A stretch of DNA of 64,000 nucleotides, from NCBI GenBank assembly GCA_025266875.1, contig JALLLT010000002.1, positions 434,001 to 498,000 of the forward strand, in the 5' to 3' direction. Origin of the DNA: Fennellomyces sp. T-0311. Lineage: Eukaryota > Mucoromycota > Mucoromycetes > Mucorales > Lichtheimiaceae. The notes under the pieces were generated by a model. It worked only from the letters and a program-made list of their open reading frames with translations, searched no databases and was not told the origin of the DNA. Within the stretch, counting starts at the first letter, position 1. Every line of letters starts with the position of its first letter. This document shows, one piece after another, positions 26,759 to 37,976 of the stretch. Made by a program: the position numbers and the translations under genes.

Positions 26759-28005
26759 TTATATCTTTATGAAATCACCGTCATTTTGCATGAAACAAAA
26801 AATATATGATATCATTTGGTTTTTAAAATCGTTTATTCTGTTAAGCATGCTTGTTGCCCAGTAAAACAGAGGATTGAGTACCAACCTTCTTATATTAGTT
26901 TTCGGTTCAAGAGAACCATCACCTTCTTCAACAGCTGCCACAGAATGGACAACATTTCGCTGATGCTCATCGTGATAATATTTGAAATGGATGACCATCT
27001 GCTTCCACAAAGATAAGAGGTCATCTGAATACACTGCAGTAAGCAAGTGACACAGCCGATGTGCAAATTGAATCTTGTGGTAGTATTTGCCGGCTCTAGG
27101 CTGTATGCAACATACTCCCTGACAAAGCCTCACAGGCTTTCAATTAGCTGCAGTTTCACAATTATACAGGGGCGTTTTCATGACCGTATGACCATCTTAG
27201 GCATTGGGCTTTGCCTTTGACTGGACAGATGATTTTGCGTTCTTCAACTAGCTCTGCCCTGAGATAGTTGTTCTCCTTATAAGCTGCATAGGCACCGAAC
27301 ATTATCAACATCTGCCTACGCCTAATTTGCCTGACGACAGTGTCTGGGACATAATACATCTGTGTGACCTGATGGCTTAAGTGATAATACAACTCATCAA
27401 GAAAAAACTTACAGTTGGATATCAGCAGTTTGTTACGATTCAGATCGCTCAAGCATCTTTCCAGATATGTCTTTTTATAATTGACAATGGCTTCGCAGTC
27501 ATGAAGAGTGTTTGCCTTTTTCCTAGCCCATAATAAAGTCTAGCAAACTTCACATTTTCCTATGCAACAGAGAGAGATGGCACATCAATTCCTTGATCCT
27601 TAAGATGTGTGCGGATACGTTTTGCTGTCGCTGGCTAGATGGCTGGCTGGCATTGACGCGTTCCACCGTGAAATGTTGAATATTTCATTGACACTCATCT
27701 GAGAGAGTCTTCCTCAGGCGACCTAGCTTCTTACTTTCATCTGGCGAATTCATGTCATTAGAAAGAGTAATGGCTATTTCCGCCATCGTGTTCCCAATAC
27801 CAAGAAGGTCCTGCAACTTCTTGCGCGTGGAGTCACCAGTATCGATGGTACCAAGTGTTCTATGCTCATTTATATATCGATGAGCAATAATAAATGAAGT
27901 CCATTCATTTTTTGTAATGCCCGTTTGAATACGCCTTAATTCGGACGATGCTATTATACACAACAAAATGTTGGTCAAGCGGAAGCAAAAACGTGTCAGT
28001 AACAT
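26759..28005 (-). pseudogene. Decayed hypothetical gene, probably mobile-element derived
   Basis: Minus-strand coding-like blocks appear in order but in shifting frames. They are SSELRRIQTGITKNEWTSFI with LQDLLGIGNTMAEIAITLSN (about 27700-27990), FARLYYGLGK (about 27530), then CEAIVNYKKTYLERCLSDLN with YYVPDTVVRQIRRRQMLIMF (about 27180-27500), and YYHKIQFAHRLCHLLTAVYS (about 26900-27100). Frame changes and stops between blocks argue for decay. It lies between the direct repeats at 24.3 and 29.0 kb. No catalytic motif was recognised. Confidence 0.4.
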
Positions 28006-28309
28006 GAAATTACAGCGCTAAAGTAAAAAAAATGACAAAATGAGGAAGCTCTATTGATGAACACTTCTTGCGTCCAAAATTTTGTATGCATTTTTTCTTG
28101 CCGGTCTTTATTTGAATTCTTTATAGTGTCGGGCCATCGTCGCCGTATTTTATGTTAGTCAAATGTATTCGACAATGTAAAAAAAAATTCGTACATACGT
28201 ATTCGGTAACAAGAGTAGCAAACCTCTTTATTATACTGTATGAAGGGATGAATCAGTGTTTGAGGCGTCGACTGTGGCCCAGACGAGATTACACGAGCAG
28301 TAAACTGTC

Positions 28310-28840
28310 ATGGGAGAAAGAGTCGACATGCATGTCCTAACAACAGTCCAGGGACTCGAATACAATATGATCGATGGAGAATTAGGGAGCGTAAATGCAG
28401 GACCATCAAAGTTCTCTTTTGATCATCGCAATGTTCTGCGTGAAGCAAAGGTCATTTCCGGCTACATCGCCACTGACAGTGGTGCACGGGGAAGCAAACC
28501 ACGTGGTTATTCCCGCATTTTAAGCAACAACTTTATAATATTAAGATTGATTACCCCTGGTCTGTATACTACACAGCGTATGGGCTCTATCATTATTCTC
28601 AATAGTAATTACGATTTGAGAGTGTTAAGAAAGAAGTGATACCATGATTGTTGTGTATGAAAGTGAGATGGAATGTCCATTTTCTTTGCAGTTACCGAAA
28701 GTAAGTGTTATTCACCATGCACTCAAAAGCACACCCATTCTAACGGCTGGAGTCAAAGAAGCTGAGGTGTTAAACAAGGAAAGTACTGCCTACCAGGGAC
28801 CATCGTCATTTGGTAGTGAGGGAATACGTCGACGCTAGAC
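28310..28840 (+). CDS. Two short unassigned open frames
   Basis: A plus-strand frame at 28310-28639 (109 codons) contains LTTVQGLEYNMIDGELGSVN and FDHRNVLREAKVISGY. A second at 28644-28838 contains HALKSTPILTAGVKEAEVLN. The first looks moderately protein-like, but no domain, intron structure or start context supports a gene. These may be transposon remnants. Confidence 0.2.
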
Positions 28841-28954
28841 GGTTTCCCAGCCCTCGAAAAGACAGCCCAATATTATTACCACCGTATTGGCTATTGCTTT
28901 CCCAACATTATTAATAAATCATATCAATGTGATGTGTCCATCGCCTTAATGCTT

Positions 28955-29178
28955 GTTTGATTCGCTAGTCGGTCTGTGAATTATCTGTGCTGAGGTTAAC
29001 GTGAGATGGGCTATCACATCGCAAATGGTATAGTTTGCGTATTAAATCATAAGATCGCCATTGTATAGAACCGGTCACAAAATATGCATGCTCATCAAGC
29101 CGAAAGCCCTTTGATCTTCTAACCCATTGCGTAAGCCATCCTATCTTAACAGCGTTTTTTCACATAACACACCCAGAT
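28955..29178. repeat. About 230-bp direct repeat, right copy
   Basis: This is the partner of 24260-24491. It shares GTTTGATTCGCTAGTCGG at the start and ACACACCCAGATT near the end, with diverged sequence between. It ends about 200 bases before the MFS gene start. Confidence 0.6.
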
Positions 29179-29378
29179 TCATGTATGTTTCGTCAGTTCT
29201 AATCATAGTGCATGCGGTCATCATCCTTAAAGTGCATATCCTTACATTAGCCAGCCATTAAGCAAGCACACACCTCGACATTTGATCTCCGCGCACGAAT
29301 TATAAAAAATATAAGGTTCCTGACGGTGGAAAAAAAAACCGTCTTTCTTTTTCTCTTGGTCCCCTTTTCTCCAGCTGT

Positions 29379-31401
29379 ATGCTTTCAACAAGCCCCAATA
29401 GCCCCACTGCTGCCTCAACCGAGTCTGCATGGTCGCGTTCACGACGATCGCATATCGGCGTCGCCGCCGTGGTGGCCTTGACTTTATTTACGTACGTAAA
29501 AGTAGACTTTGGTGTTGAAGTCAAGAAAAAGAGAGCTCATCTCCGCCCGTATATTATTTTTTCGTATCCAGTGATATGCTTACGTACGGCGCAGTTTTAC
29601 CTGTGCTTCCAACGCTGATCATCAAGAAACTGAAGGGCAACTCGTCGATGGTTGGTTTTCTCTTTGGCTGCTATGGTAAACATACGATTCAGGGGTATAG
29701 TTTGTGTATGGCAATTGACGTTATATTTCTGTTTGTTTCAGCATTTGGCCTTCTCGTTGCGACTCCGGTGTTTGCTATTCTGTCCGACAAATATCAAAAT
29801 AGAAGACTACCAATGATGGCAGGTAATAGAATTGATATTTGTGGATTCTGCACGTAGATGTTTATTGTTATAACGTTTTGTGTGATAGGGTGTCTTGGAC
29901 TGGTCGTATCCACCTTATCGTTTGCTGCCGCTGAAACGTATCCATTGTTGGTTATCGCGCGGGTTGCACAAGGTGTGGCCGGAGGAGCTTCATGGTAACC
30001 GATTTACTATATACAGCGTTGACAGCAAGCTTACGGCGTCAAATTATTTTGAAGGACAATTGGTTTGGGCTTACTTGCAGATGTATTTCCAACAAAGCGC
30101 CTCGGCGTAGTGATGGGTACCGTTCTTACTGCACATACAGTGTAAGTCGTGAAGAGAGAGGCATCCAATCATGTGGCTCTGGTGAAAATTATACATGTGC
30201 AATTAATGCATTCGATAGGGGATTTGCGATTGGTCCGGCAATGGGCGGGTTCTTGTACGAGTACGGAGGTTATCCAGCTCCCTTTTTATGCTGTGCAGGT
30301 TTCGCGGTTATCAACTTCCTGGCCATCCTTTGGATTGCGGAACCTCCTCATGATAAACATACGAAAAATGCAGCGACAAAGTATACCCAACAAGATGCGG
30401 AAAGTGATGATGAAAGCGTATCAACAGCCGCATCCAGCAGAAGCAGCACGGACGAGGGTGCAGTAATTCCAACCGAGGATACGCCACTTATTAAGTCGAA
30501 TGGGCCGGCACGTGAACAAGCACCTATTACTATGTGGAGTTTATGCAAGAATTGGACAATCTTGTGTTGTGTCTTGTGCACAATTGTTAGTTCATCTGTG
30601 TTTTCCGGCATCGAGCCTGCTTTACCTATTCACTTGGAAAAGACATACAATGCTTCTGCATCCACCGTCGGAGGTAACAGCGAATAGACATCTTGATGAT
30701 ATTGATGATCCTCATCCGATATGATTAGTGGTATTCGTGGCCATGGTCGTTCCAGGTAATCGTCGTGTGAGTATGAGCCAAATTAGGATTAATTGTTGTT
30801 CTCTATAGCTTTCCTTGCGCCGTTGATTGGTCACTTATCTGATCGGGTATGTTAATTCCAAACCCTAATTTTGCTGTTATCTAACGAAAACATGCAGATT
30901 GGCCGCCATGTAATTTCTGCATCCGGCATGTTGATGATGGCAGTGGCATCGCCACTGGTAGCTGTTCATTATTCAGCCGTATACCTAATTGTACCATCAC
31001 TGATGCTGTTTGGTCTCTCGAGTCCGGTCACGCTCACACCGATATTACCTGAGATGGGAGAAGTAGTAGATTCCTTGGTAGGTGGATTTTGTGTAACAAT
31101 CTCACAAGCGTTAATATTTAAATATTCTCAAAAAGGGAGGTGCAGCGTATGCGCAAGGTAAATCCGTAGTATGCAGACTCATGCAGGAATGTTAAAGCGC
31201 TTTGTTTTAGTGTATGCGCTGTACAACATGGCGTACTCAGCAGGCATGTTCCTAGGCCCAAATTGCGCAGGATTGATCATGGCCTATGCCGGCTTCGAGG
31301 CATTGATGATTACATTTGGCATTGTGCTGGTTATCTGTAGTCCCATTATGATGGACTGGAAAGCAGTATGGCGCTGGGCCCTTGGACTGATCCGCAACTG
31401 A
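29379..31401 (+). CDS. Major facilitator superfamily transporter, vesicular-amine/DHA1-like
   Basis: This is a 12-helix proton-coupled antiporter-type protein. The cytosolic N-terminus MLSTSPNSPTAASTESAW leads to helix 1 (IGVAAVVALTLF) and DMLTYGAVLPVLP. The MFS signature after helix 2 is ATPVFAILSDKYQNRRLPMM. Helices 3-6 follow over several short exons, including RVAQGVAGGASWTIGLGLLA, TVGFAIGPAMGGFLYEYGGY and LCCAGFAVINFLAILWIAEP. A long acidic Ser-rich central loop (QQDAESDDESVSTAASSRSS) is followed by the C-terminal half, with LIGHLSDRIGRHVISASGML and YNMAYSAGMFLGPNCAGLIM. Architecture and motifs resemble the SLC18 (vesicular monoamine/acetylcholine) and fungal DHA1 drug-proton antiporters. 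The substrate cannot be told. About eight exons are present. It converges on RHO1. Confidence 0.85.
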
Positions 31402-31537
31402 AATGCTAAACACACATTTCCACATTGAATAAAAGAGAAAAAAAGATTACAAACGTAGTATTTCTTCATGTTGAGAGGAGGAAAGCGAGGAGAAGAAGGT
31501 TCAGCAACTAACGGGATGATGTGGGTGTGCTCTTACT

Positions 31538-32534
31538 CTACAGGATGGAACATTTGCCACCTTTGCCACTCTTTCTTGGCTTGCTGGTCATTAACGCAGC
31601 GCGCGTGGCATTCTCGAATACTTCACGCACACCATCACCGTCCTTTGCGGAGCACTCCAAGTATTTATAGGCACCGATCTTCTGGGCGACAGCCATACCC
31701 TAGGAGCAGTAACCGAACAAGTGTTAGGTCAGCTGTCGGCAGAGTGATTTGCTGCTAATCGTTACCTCTTCGTAAGTTACTGGTCGCTGCGAAGTCTTTC
31801 GCAATTCTTCGATGGTGTGGGGATCATTTCGCAAATCCTTCTTGCAGGCAACCAGAAGAATAGGCAGACCTTGGCAGAAATGCAGGACCTCGGAGATCCA
31901 CTGGGGACGATGTCAGTTTCCTTGGCGGCATGTCGAAATCAAGACGGTACATACCTTTTCTTGTACGTTATCAAGCGAGTCGGGCGAGTCGACAGCGAAG
32001 CAAATGAGGATCACATGAGAGTCCGGGTAGGACAGCGGGCGAAGGCGATCGTAATCTTCCTGGCCTATGTACGAAAAAGGTTTAGACCGGAGTGGAGAAA
32101 TAGTCGATGCACGAGGAATCCCCCAAAAAAAGTTGTCACGAAAATACCTGCAGTATCCCAAAGCGCCAACTCAACTTTCTTGCCGTCGACCTCCACATCA
32201 GCCACATAGTTTTCAAACACAGTAGGCACGTAGAGCTGGAACAAAAAATAACAATGATCAGTATGTGTGTGTGTGTGTGCGTGCGCGTGGTGCTATGCAA
32301 CCGCAAAACTCCGACTCGTTTCTTTCCCTTCTGCAACCCCTCCCCCCAATAGGAGAGCGCGCCCAGCAGCTCTCAAGAAGCTTGCTTGGGTCAGAAGTCA
32401 ACGAGCCCCGGTGTAGCATGGTCAAGCTTACTCACCTCCGGGAAAGTGCCCCTGGAGAACACAATTAACAGACACGTCTTGCCACATGCGCCATCACCGA
32501 CGATAACGAGCTTTCTTCTAAGTTCGGACGACAT
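31538..32534 (-). CDS. RHO1: Rho1-type small GTPase
   Basis: Rho1 is the prenylated GTPase that activates glucan synthase and Pkc1 at the plasma membrane. Exon 1 is 32436-32534 and encodes [20 protein letters not shown] with the P-loop GDGACGKT. Exon 2 starts at 32235 with [20 protein letters not shown] (switch I) and continues to [20 protein letters not shown] (switch II). Later exons hold [32 protein letters not shown] and [20 protein letters not shown]. The C-terminus is [19 protein letters not shown], a basic patch plus a CSIL CaaX box suited to geranylgeranylation. The first intron contains a GT microsatellite (about 32263-32290). The start at 32534 is fixed by the conserved N-terminus. 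Confidence 0.96.
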
Positions 32535-32599
32535 TTTTTTTTGCTTTCTTTTGATTTATGGACCTAGATATGTTGTCCAACGTTAGTTTTGCTCGGTCA

Positions 32600-34000
32600 A
32601 AAACAGCATAAAAAACCGCTTTATGGCTTAAGAGTAATCGCAACTGCATCATCTCGCCGCCATTTTCCCATCGCTTGTCATCTGACCTCGAGCAAACAAG
32701 AGAAATACTCACCTTTTGTGATTTAGCGGGAATCAAGAGTCGAGTAGTCTGGTATCTCAGGTATAGCCGACGGAAAGTATGATAGTAGAAAAGATAAGAA
32801 ATTGAATGTGCTTCCTCGCAATCGTAGAAAGAGATGGAGAAGAGCGTGCTCAGTCTTGCACCGCGACAAATTGCGGGTTCAGGTCCATGTTACGTAGCTG
32901 ACAAAATTATGGCCTCGCTATTAAATCGGGGGTGACACCACCATTGCTGCTGCGTAGTAACAGATCACTATGGCTATTGCCCATCAGTCTAAGCCCGCAC
33001 AGAGCATCTGGTGGCGCTCTCTTCCCCAAACTAGGTTCTTTCAGGCTTCAAAGCCTGTTTGTTTTGCCTTTATTGCAGCAAGCACCATAGGACCAGGATC
33101 CAGATCACAATCGAAACACCGTGCTAAATTATCCATTCCGTTGGTGCGGCACCATGCGCATGTACGGCACTTTTCGAGCTACTTTGTGACTAAAAACATG
33201 CCTAAAAAACTGACCACTTATCACTACATTCTACCATGGATTGCCAGTATAACTGATCCGCTGACCTCGTAAAAAGAAGCCGAGCATCCGGCATATCTAC
33301 AAGGCATATATGTTGACGCATGATGATAAGGCACGATGCCAATGCTGATCTTAATGGCTTTTTATAGCTTGCTAAGCCTGTTCTTCGTGTCACAAAGGCC
33401 GTGCCAAGATTCCAAAAACGATTGCTCAGCCGAATTAGCTCAATAGCGCAGTAAATCTCAACAGCAGAGGCCATCATGCTCTACAGATTAATCGTACACA
33501 TACTTTTGTCTCATAGTGGCGCATGCGTTTGTTCACCCTGATGTATGCGGGCTTCAATTTGGGCAAAGCATGCTTTTTAGGTGGTGCTTAAAACGGTGTA
33601 ACGGCACTTTTAGGTTGGCGCCCGACAAAGTCCAGTTTGATGGCCAATGTTTTTTTTTTTTTACCTCTGCGCAGCACATAGGATCTTAAGTTAACTTTCG
33701 TCGAATGCAAGATAATGAAGCAAAGACTATTAATATATCAAAGTTATTACATAACCATTTCAACTTATGCGAGCCAATCAGGAGCAGGCCTATAACAAGC
33801 ACTACTATCATCAACGAAAGTGCTTATATACTATTATTCCACTGGCGAGCTTGGATCACCATCCAAAGCATAACATCATCGATTTACGTCTCAAAAAATT
33901 GTTTATTGGATATTTCCTAGTTAAACAAATGTAATAAGCTCTCAAATAAAATCGACTACCGTTTGTCCTTTTCGTAATTTAAGGGCTTCTTATTGAACCA
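32600..34000. other. Gene-poor region, no supported gene
   Basis: Beyond the RHO1 promoter there are open frames of about 91-100 codons on opposite strands around 32970-33480. They overlap, lack motifs and have unlike-protein composition. Homopolymer T tracts (33646-33661) and AT-rich DNA follow. I can assign nothing here. Confidence 0.45.
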
Positions 34001-34009
34001 GCACTTTGC

Positions 34010-34122
34010 ACAGTACTTCCAAAATCAATGTCGCCAAGGCAAGACTTCTATAATATAAAATATACAATGACATCCTTTTATGGAAAGGCATTGATTTTTT
34101 TTTTTTGAGTAGCAATATTACT
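34010..34122. mobile_element. Palindromic MITE, copy 2
   Basis: AAAATCAATGTCGCCAAGG followed by TATAATATAAAATATACAATG and then GGCATTGATTTTT and GTAGCAATATTACT match, in order, the minus strand of the element at 18354-18469. The left outer arm is more diverged than in copy 1. Confidence 0.65.
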
Positions 34123-34129
34123 CTTTGGA

Positions 34130-34900
34130 CACAGTGTATAAACTGTACAAAAGGTTAATTAGTAAAGCAACGGAATTTGCTATTTCGTATGCGTAATTTA
34201 AAGAAGGTTCGTACCAAGCGCTGCGTACAGCAAGGTGGACCTCATATCATGATATAATCTTGTAAGCTTCTGCTTGGCTTACTTTTATACTTCGTACATA
34301 GTACTATGGTAAGGCTTTACTACGTCTGTAACAACAACTGTATACGCTATTCATTAATCTCATTGTGAAAGATGAGCTAGTATACATTTCAAAGTACCTG
34401 TTATGTGCAACTCATTAGTTCAAAAGCTATTATTATTTTTATGGGACGTAATAGATCTGCTCCTATAGGTATTAGGTCTCTCCCTTGCAGTTCGAATGTT
34501 TCTTTACGTTATTACAAAATTGTGACGAATTACGTGCTTGGTGGTGAGTCAACGGTATAAAGAATTAAAAGAAATTTATAAAATTATCTTTGAAGTTTCG
34601 GATATGCTTTATTGAATGCAACGCTCTATGCTTTTATATCTTTTTGTGTATTTAATCAGCGATGGCAGTTTAGATAGCGTCTCGTCTTCAGAATTTCATG
34701 AATGGATAGAGGACGTATAGGATCCTTTCCTTTGTTCTGATCATGCGGATTTGAGGATGTATGTGACATCCACCATGCAGTGTAGTGACCGCATTGCTAC
34801 ATTGGAGTGAATTCCATGTCCTGTTGAGTTTATCCCATTCGTTCATACGGTGTAATCCTTAATTCGTGTAGACAAGTTACTATGTACGCACACTTCATGA
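34130..34900. other. AT-rich DNA, nothing recognised
   Basis: No open frame or repeat can be supported. Part of this stretch may be the decayed 5' portion of the Tc1/mariner relic that follows. Confidence 0.4.
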
Positions 34901-34909
34901 TGTTGAACC

Positions 34910-35307
34910 GATATGTGTTATCCGATAGGAAATATCTTCTATTATTATCATCTGTGGTTGTTTCACCACACTTGGAAAAAAATTATAAAGGCGAAAAAAG
35001 CAGGTCGGTGTAGTTTAGGGCGGAGGATACATAGCGGGAATGGCCACTGCCATAGTTCCATTCAGAGGGTTCAGCTTCTGGCCTGTTTAGAGTCCTGATC
35101 TAGGATGTATAAAAAAAAATCAGGAAGATTCACGCCCATGTTTCGACCAAAAAAGAATTAAAGGCTGCACTTCGCAAAGAGTGGGATAAATTGACCACTG
35201 AACTAGCAGAGCCTCTCGTGGGCAGTATGTCAGATCGCTACAAGGCTGTCATTAAAGCCAACGGAGAGCATACAAAGTATTGGTGTATTGTCAATACTCC
35301 GTTTTAA
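34910..35307 (+). pseudogene. Tc1/mariner transposase C-terminal relic
   Basis: Reading across frames on the plus strand gives FWPV-stop-SPDL (about 35070-35095), matching the WP-x-x-SPDLNPIE block that holds a catalytic Asp in Tc1/mariner DDE transposases. Then come KIHAHVSTKKELKAALRKEW, DKLTTELAEPLVGSM and SDRYKAVIKANGEHTKYW-stop (about 35125-35285), the typical transposase C-terminus. Stops and frame changes make it non-functional. Confidence 0.7.
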
Positions 35308-35309
35308 AC

Positions 35310-36165
35310 TTTTTTCTAATGGAAGTTGGTAGTTTTAATGATGACGTTCTTGAAGAAATGCCTTAGGAAAACGCACTATGTATTTGCATAGCAGCAGAAT
35401 CCAAAAATTTCCCGAAGACTTCTTGGGTGGAGCGTAAACAGGATGCAATAACACACATTACCTTTGCTCTTCGCTTGTGTTCTTTTCTTTTTGCAGTTTT
35501 TGGCGATGCAAATAGATACAGCCAGTTTAGGTAGCTCATTTTTTTTTGGTTTCCAGTTAATACGTCTTCAGTACATATACTTCCTAAATATCTCACTGCT
35601 GTAAAGTAGCGACTGAGAATGCTGTGGTGAGGATACTACTTTGACAGAGTAATAATGGTAACACGTTATGTTATGAAATATTTTATACGGAGCAAAAAGA
35701 TGTGGGTGTGTGAATTGAATGAATTGAAACAATGCGGTGAAATTGAATATGATGAAGTGGAGATACGGTATAATGAAGAATGTGGTACAGAGGGAAGTTT
35801 TTATAAGCTGCTGCCGGAAGGCCTTGCAGCTGTTGAGGCGTCTGCGACCGGAAGCAGGGAAGCAGACAGGCACGTTGGCAGATAAATTGTGTCCGAGTTG
35901 TCCATGATTTCGAGCATCGGAATGCTGGCTTTTCCTTTTTGGTAGCCTTCCAAAAGATCTATTGAGTCCTTGACCAACAGCTAATATTTCATATTTTTAG
36001 TACCAGAATCCTCGAAATAATTCACTCAAATATTACCTTTGCCTTTAACGTCATCTGTAAAATTGCAAGAAGATCACGGAACCCAATCCCAGGGTTTTTT
36101 GGTATTTCGTACTCCAGTGCTTTCACCAAGCGACAAACGTATCCTCTTGGGCAATTCATAATGCT
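35310..36165. other. Gene-poor region
   Basis: Short open frames of 75-101 codons on opposite strands overlap around 35570-35885. None shows a motif or gene structure. The rest is AT-rich. Confidence 0.4.
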
Positions 36166-36170
36166 CATTT

Positions 36171-37668
36171 TCATTTTAAGCCCTTTGCCACAAAAGAAGA
36201 GTTAATCGATTTGCTGGAAACATCTGCTTTACACAGGGGCTGTTGCTTACCGGTGTGGTTGAATGCAACTATTTTCAGTGCGTGCGTCACCGCAGAGTTG
36301 TTGTTTGCATTTTCGACTGCCATGTTAAACATATCCTTCATTGTTTTCGGTGTAAGGAGCTGCGACTCGATTATCTCTTTCGTACTTGAAGCGATACAAT
36401 CATGCTTGCCCACTTCTGCGCAGCCATATTCGATTTTATTTTTCAACAAATCCGAATCCGGTCGAGTGGACTTTTGCTAGGTACAATGGCGGAACCAGTG
36501 ACCGCCCACCCGGCATTCACCCGCTTGGATGTTGCCGCGCTGGGGCGGTACCTTTGGGAACAGTGAGTACATCAATGAAGCACAGAGTGGTTGAAGCGAA
36601 GCAGTCAATCTAGTTTACCTTCCCGCGAATACTTTGATATCTTCGAGCACATGGTCCAAAATGTCTATAATTTTGTTGCGTAGTCCATTCAGACCGCTCC
36701 GTACTAGAATCAAGGGTTGCGTGCGCGTAGTACGAAGCGAACTGGTTGATCGCCGAGAGTAACCACCACAGATCATAGTCTGTGCGTACATCGTATGGAC
36801 CCAAAGAATTCGTAGTCTTGATCAAAAAATATAATGGGTCCTCTGCTTGGGACACGTATTCAAACTTGTTGAGCAGTACTGTCACTTGCTCAGACAGGTC
36901 TGGGAGCTAGCACTCAGCCTTGATTTCGTCCATGGAATCCTTAAAATCTTTCTTCCAGCAGGGGTCATCGATAGAAAGAATGATCGAATGTGATGGACTA
37001 TTGTTTTTTTATAAGATACTTACATTACACTCAAAGGTAATACTTACTGCTTGTGAGTACAATTTTCAATATGCTCGGACCATCAAATCTTCAGCATATG
37101 ACCCATTACGCAACTTCCATTTTTTGCTAAGTATCGTGGATGCGTGCTTCGCTAAAACTCAGCCTTGGCCTCTGGAGTTAGCTTGCAAGAGTTGAACTTG
37201 GAAGCGGTAGTTGACTCTGCAAGCGGCGATGGCTGAAGAAAGTATAAGTGTACTGTACACTTGCACTTGATAATTAGTTAGAAGTCACACGTACGGTTTT
37301 CGACGCGTCGCGAGAGGCGAATTTTGCTTGGATGCGGTTATCAGTGACCTTCCAATTTGGCTTTTTTGAGGACTGTAACGATAAATTAGACTTGTTCCTT
37401 CATAACTAAAATAATAGACTCACCATGACAACTGTTAACTCACTTGTGCGTAATTTTATGCGGTTTATCCAATCGCCCTTCCAGTTATCCCCGGTTGGCA
37501 GCTGTGCATGTGAATTGACGATGGCATCTTGTAGCTTTTTAATGACATCTTGGCAATCTCAAGGGATTTGATATTAGCCAATGTCATGCCGATGACCTGA
37601 TCTTTTTCTGCTTCTGTAAGCTGTTTGTGCTTCTTAGGAATGCTGTCGGTAATATCGCGAAGTGTCAT
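36171..37668 (-). pseudogene. Multi-exon hypothetical gene with apparent frameshifts
   Basis: From an ATG at 37668 the minus strand reads MTLRDITDSIPKKHKQLTEA and GMTLANIKSLEIAK. The protein-like continuation DVIKKLQDAIVNSHAQLPTG with NWKGDWINRIKLRTSELTVV is in the -1 frame. Later exons include SSKKPNWKVTDNRIQAKFAS, LPDLSEQVTVLLNKFEYVSQ with YDLWWLLSAINQFASYYAHA, and, after an intron, KSTRPDSDLLKNKIEYGCAE with MKDMFNMAVENANNNSAVTH. A second frame ambiguity occurs near 36700, where RSGLNGLRNKIIDILDHVLE reads better in the +1 frame. The helical, charged product is unrecognised. The frameshifts suggest a decaying member of a lineage-specific family. Confidence 0.4.
36486..36560 (+). other. Orphan GC-rich first-exon-like sequence
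   Basis: Within an intron of the minus-strand hypothetical gene, the plus strand reads MAEPVTAHPAFTRLDVAALG then RYLWEQ, ending at a GTGAGT donor. The block LDVAALGRYL resembles the N-terminus of the APH-like kinase domain of acyl-CoA dehydrogenase 10/11-type proteins. No continuing exon follows. It is more GC-rich than its surroundings, so it may be a captured or truncated exon. Confidence 0.35.
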
Positions 37669-37764
37669 TGTGATGTAGAGTAAGAAAAGGAGTGAGCAAC
37701 AGGTTTTTGGGTGGGAGGGCAGTAACCCACGAAATCCAAAAGCACTTGCGTAGTCCCTGTGAGA

Positions 37765-37875
37765 AAAGCGGTCTTGTTGGTTGAATCAGGTTAAAACTGG
37801 TCTTGTTCTAGCTTGTTTTGGATTATATAGATAACAAGGACAAGATTGAACAAGTTTGAACAAGATATCATATAA
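37765..37875. repeat. AACAAG-rich imperfect inverted repeat (partner 62540-62670)
   Basis: GGTCTTGTTCTAGCTTGTTT is followed after about 30 bases by AACAAGGACAAGATTGAACA and further AACAAG units. The same arrangement (TTGTTAAAACTGATCTTGTT then ATAACAAGGACTAGATTGAA and several AACAAG units, then a TATATAAAAT-type tail) occurs at 62540-62670. Each lies downstream of a copy of the RGG-tail gene family. Confidence 0.6.
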
Positions 37876-37976
37876 TATAAAATGGTGTGCTCTTCTTTCG
37901 TTCTACCAGACATTGTTCGTAACTAATAATATTATCGTATCTAGCATAACATTGATATACGCTATTTAACACTGTG

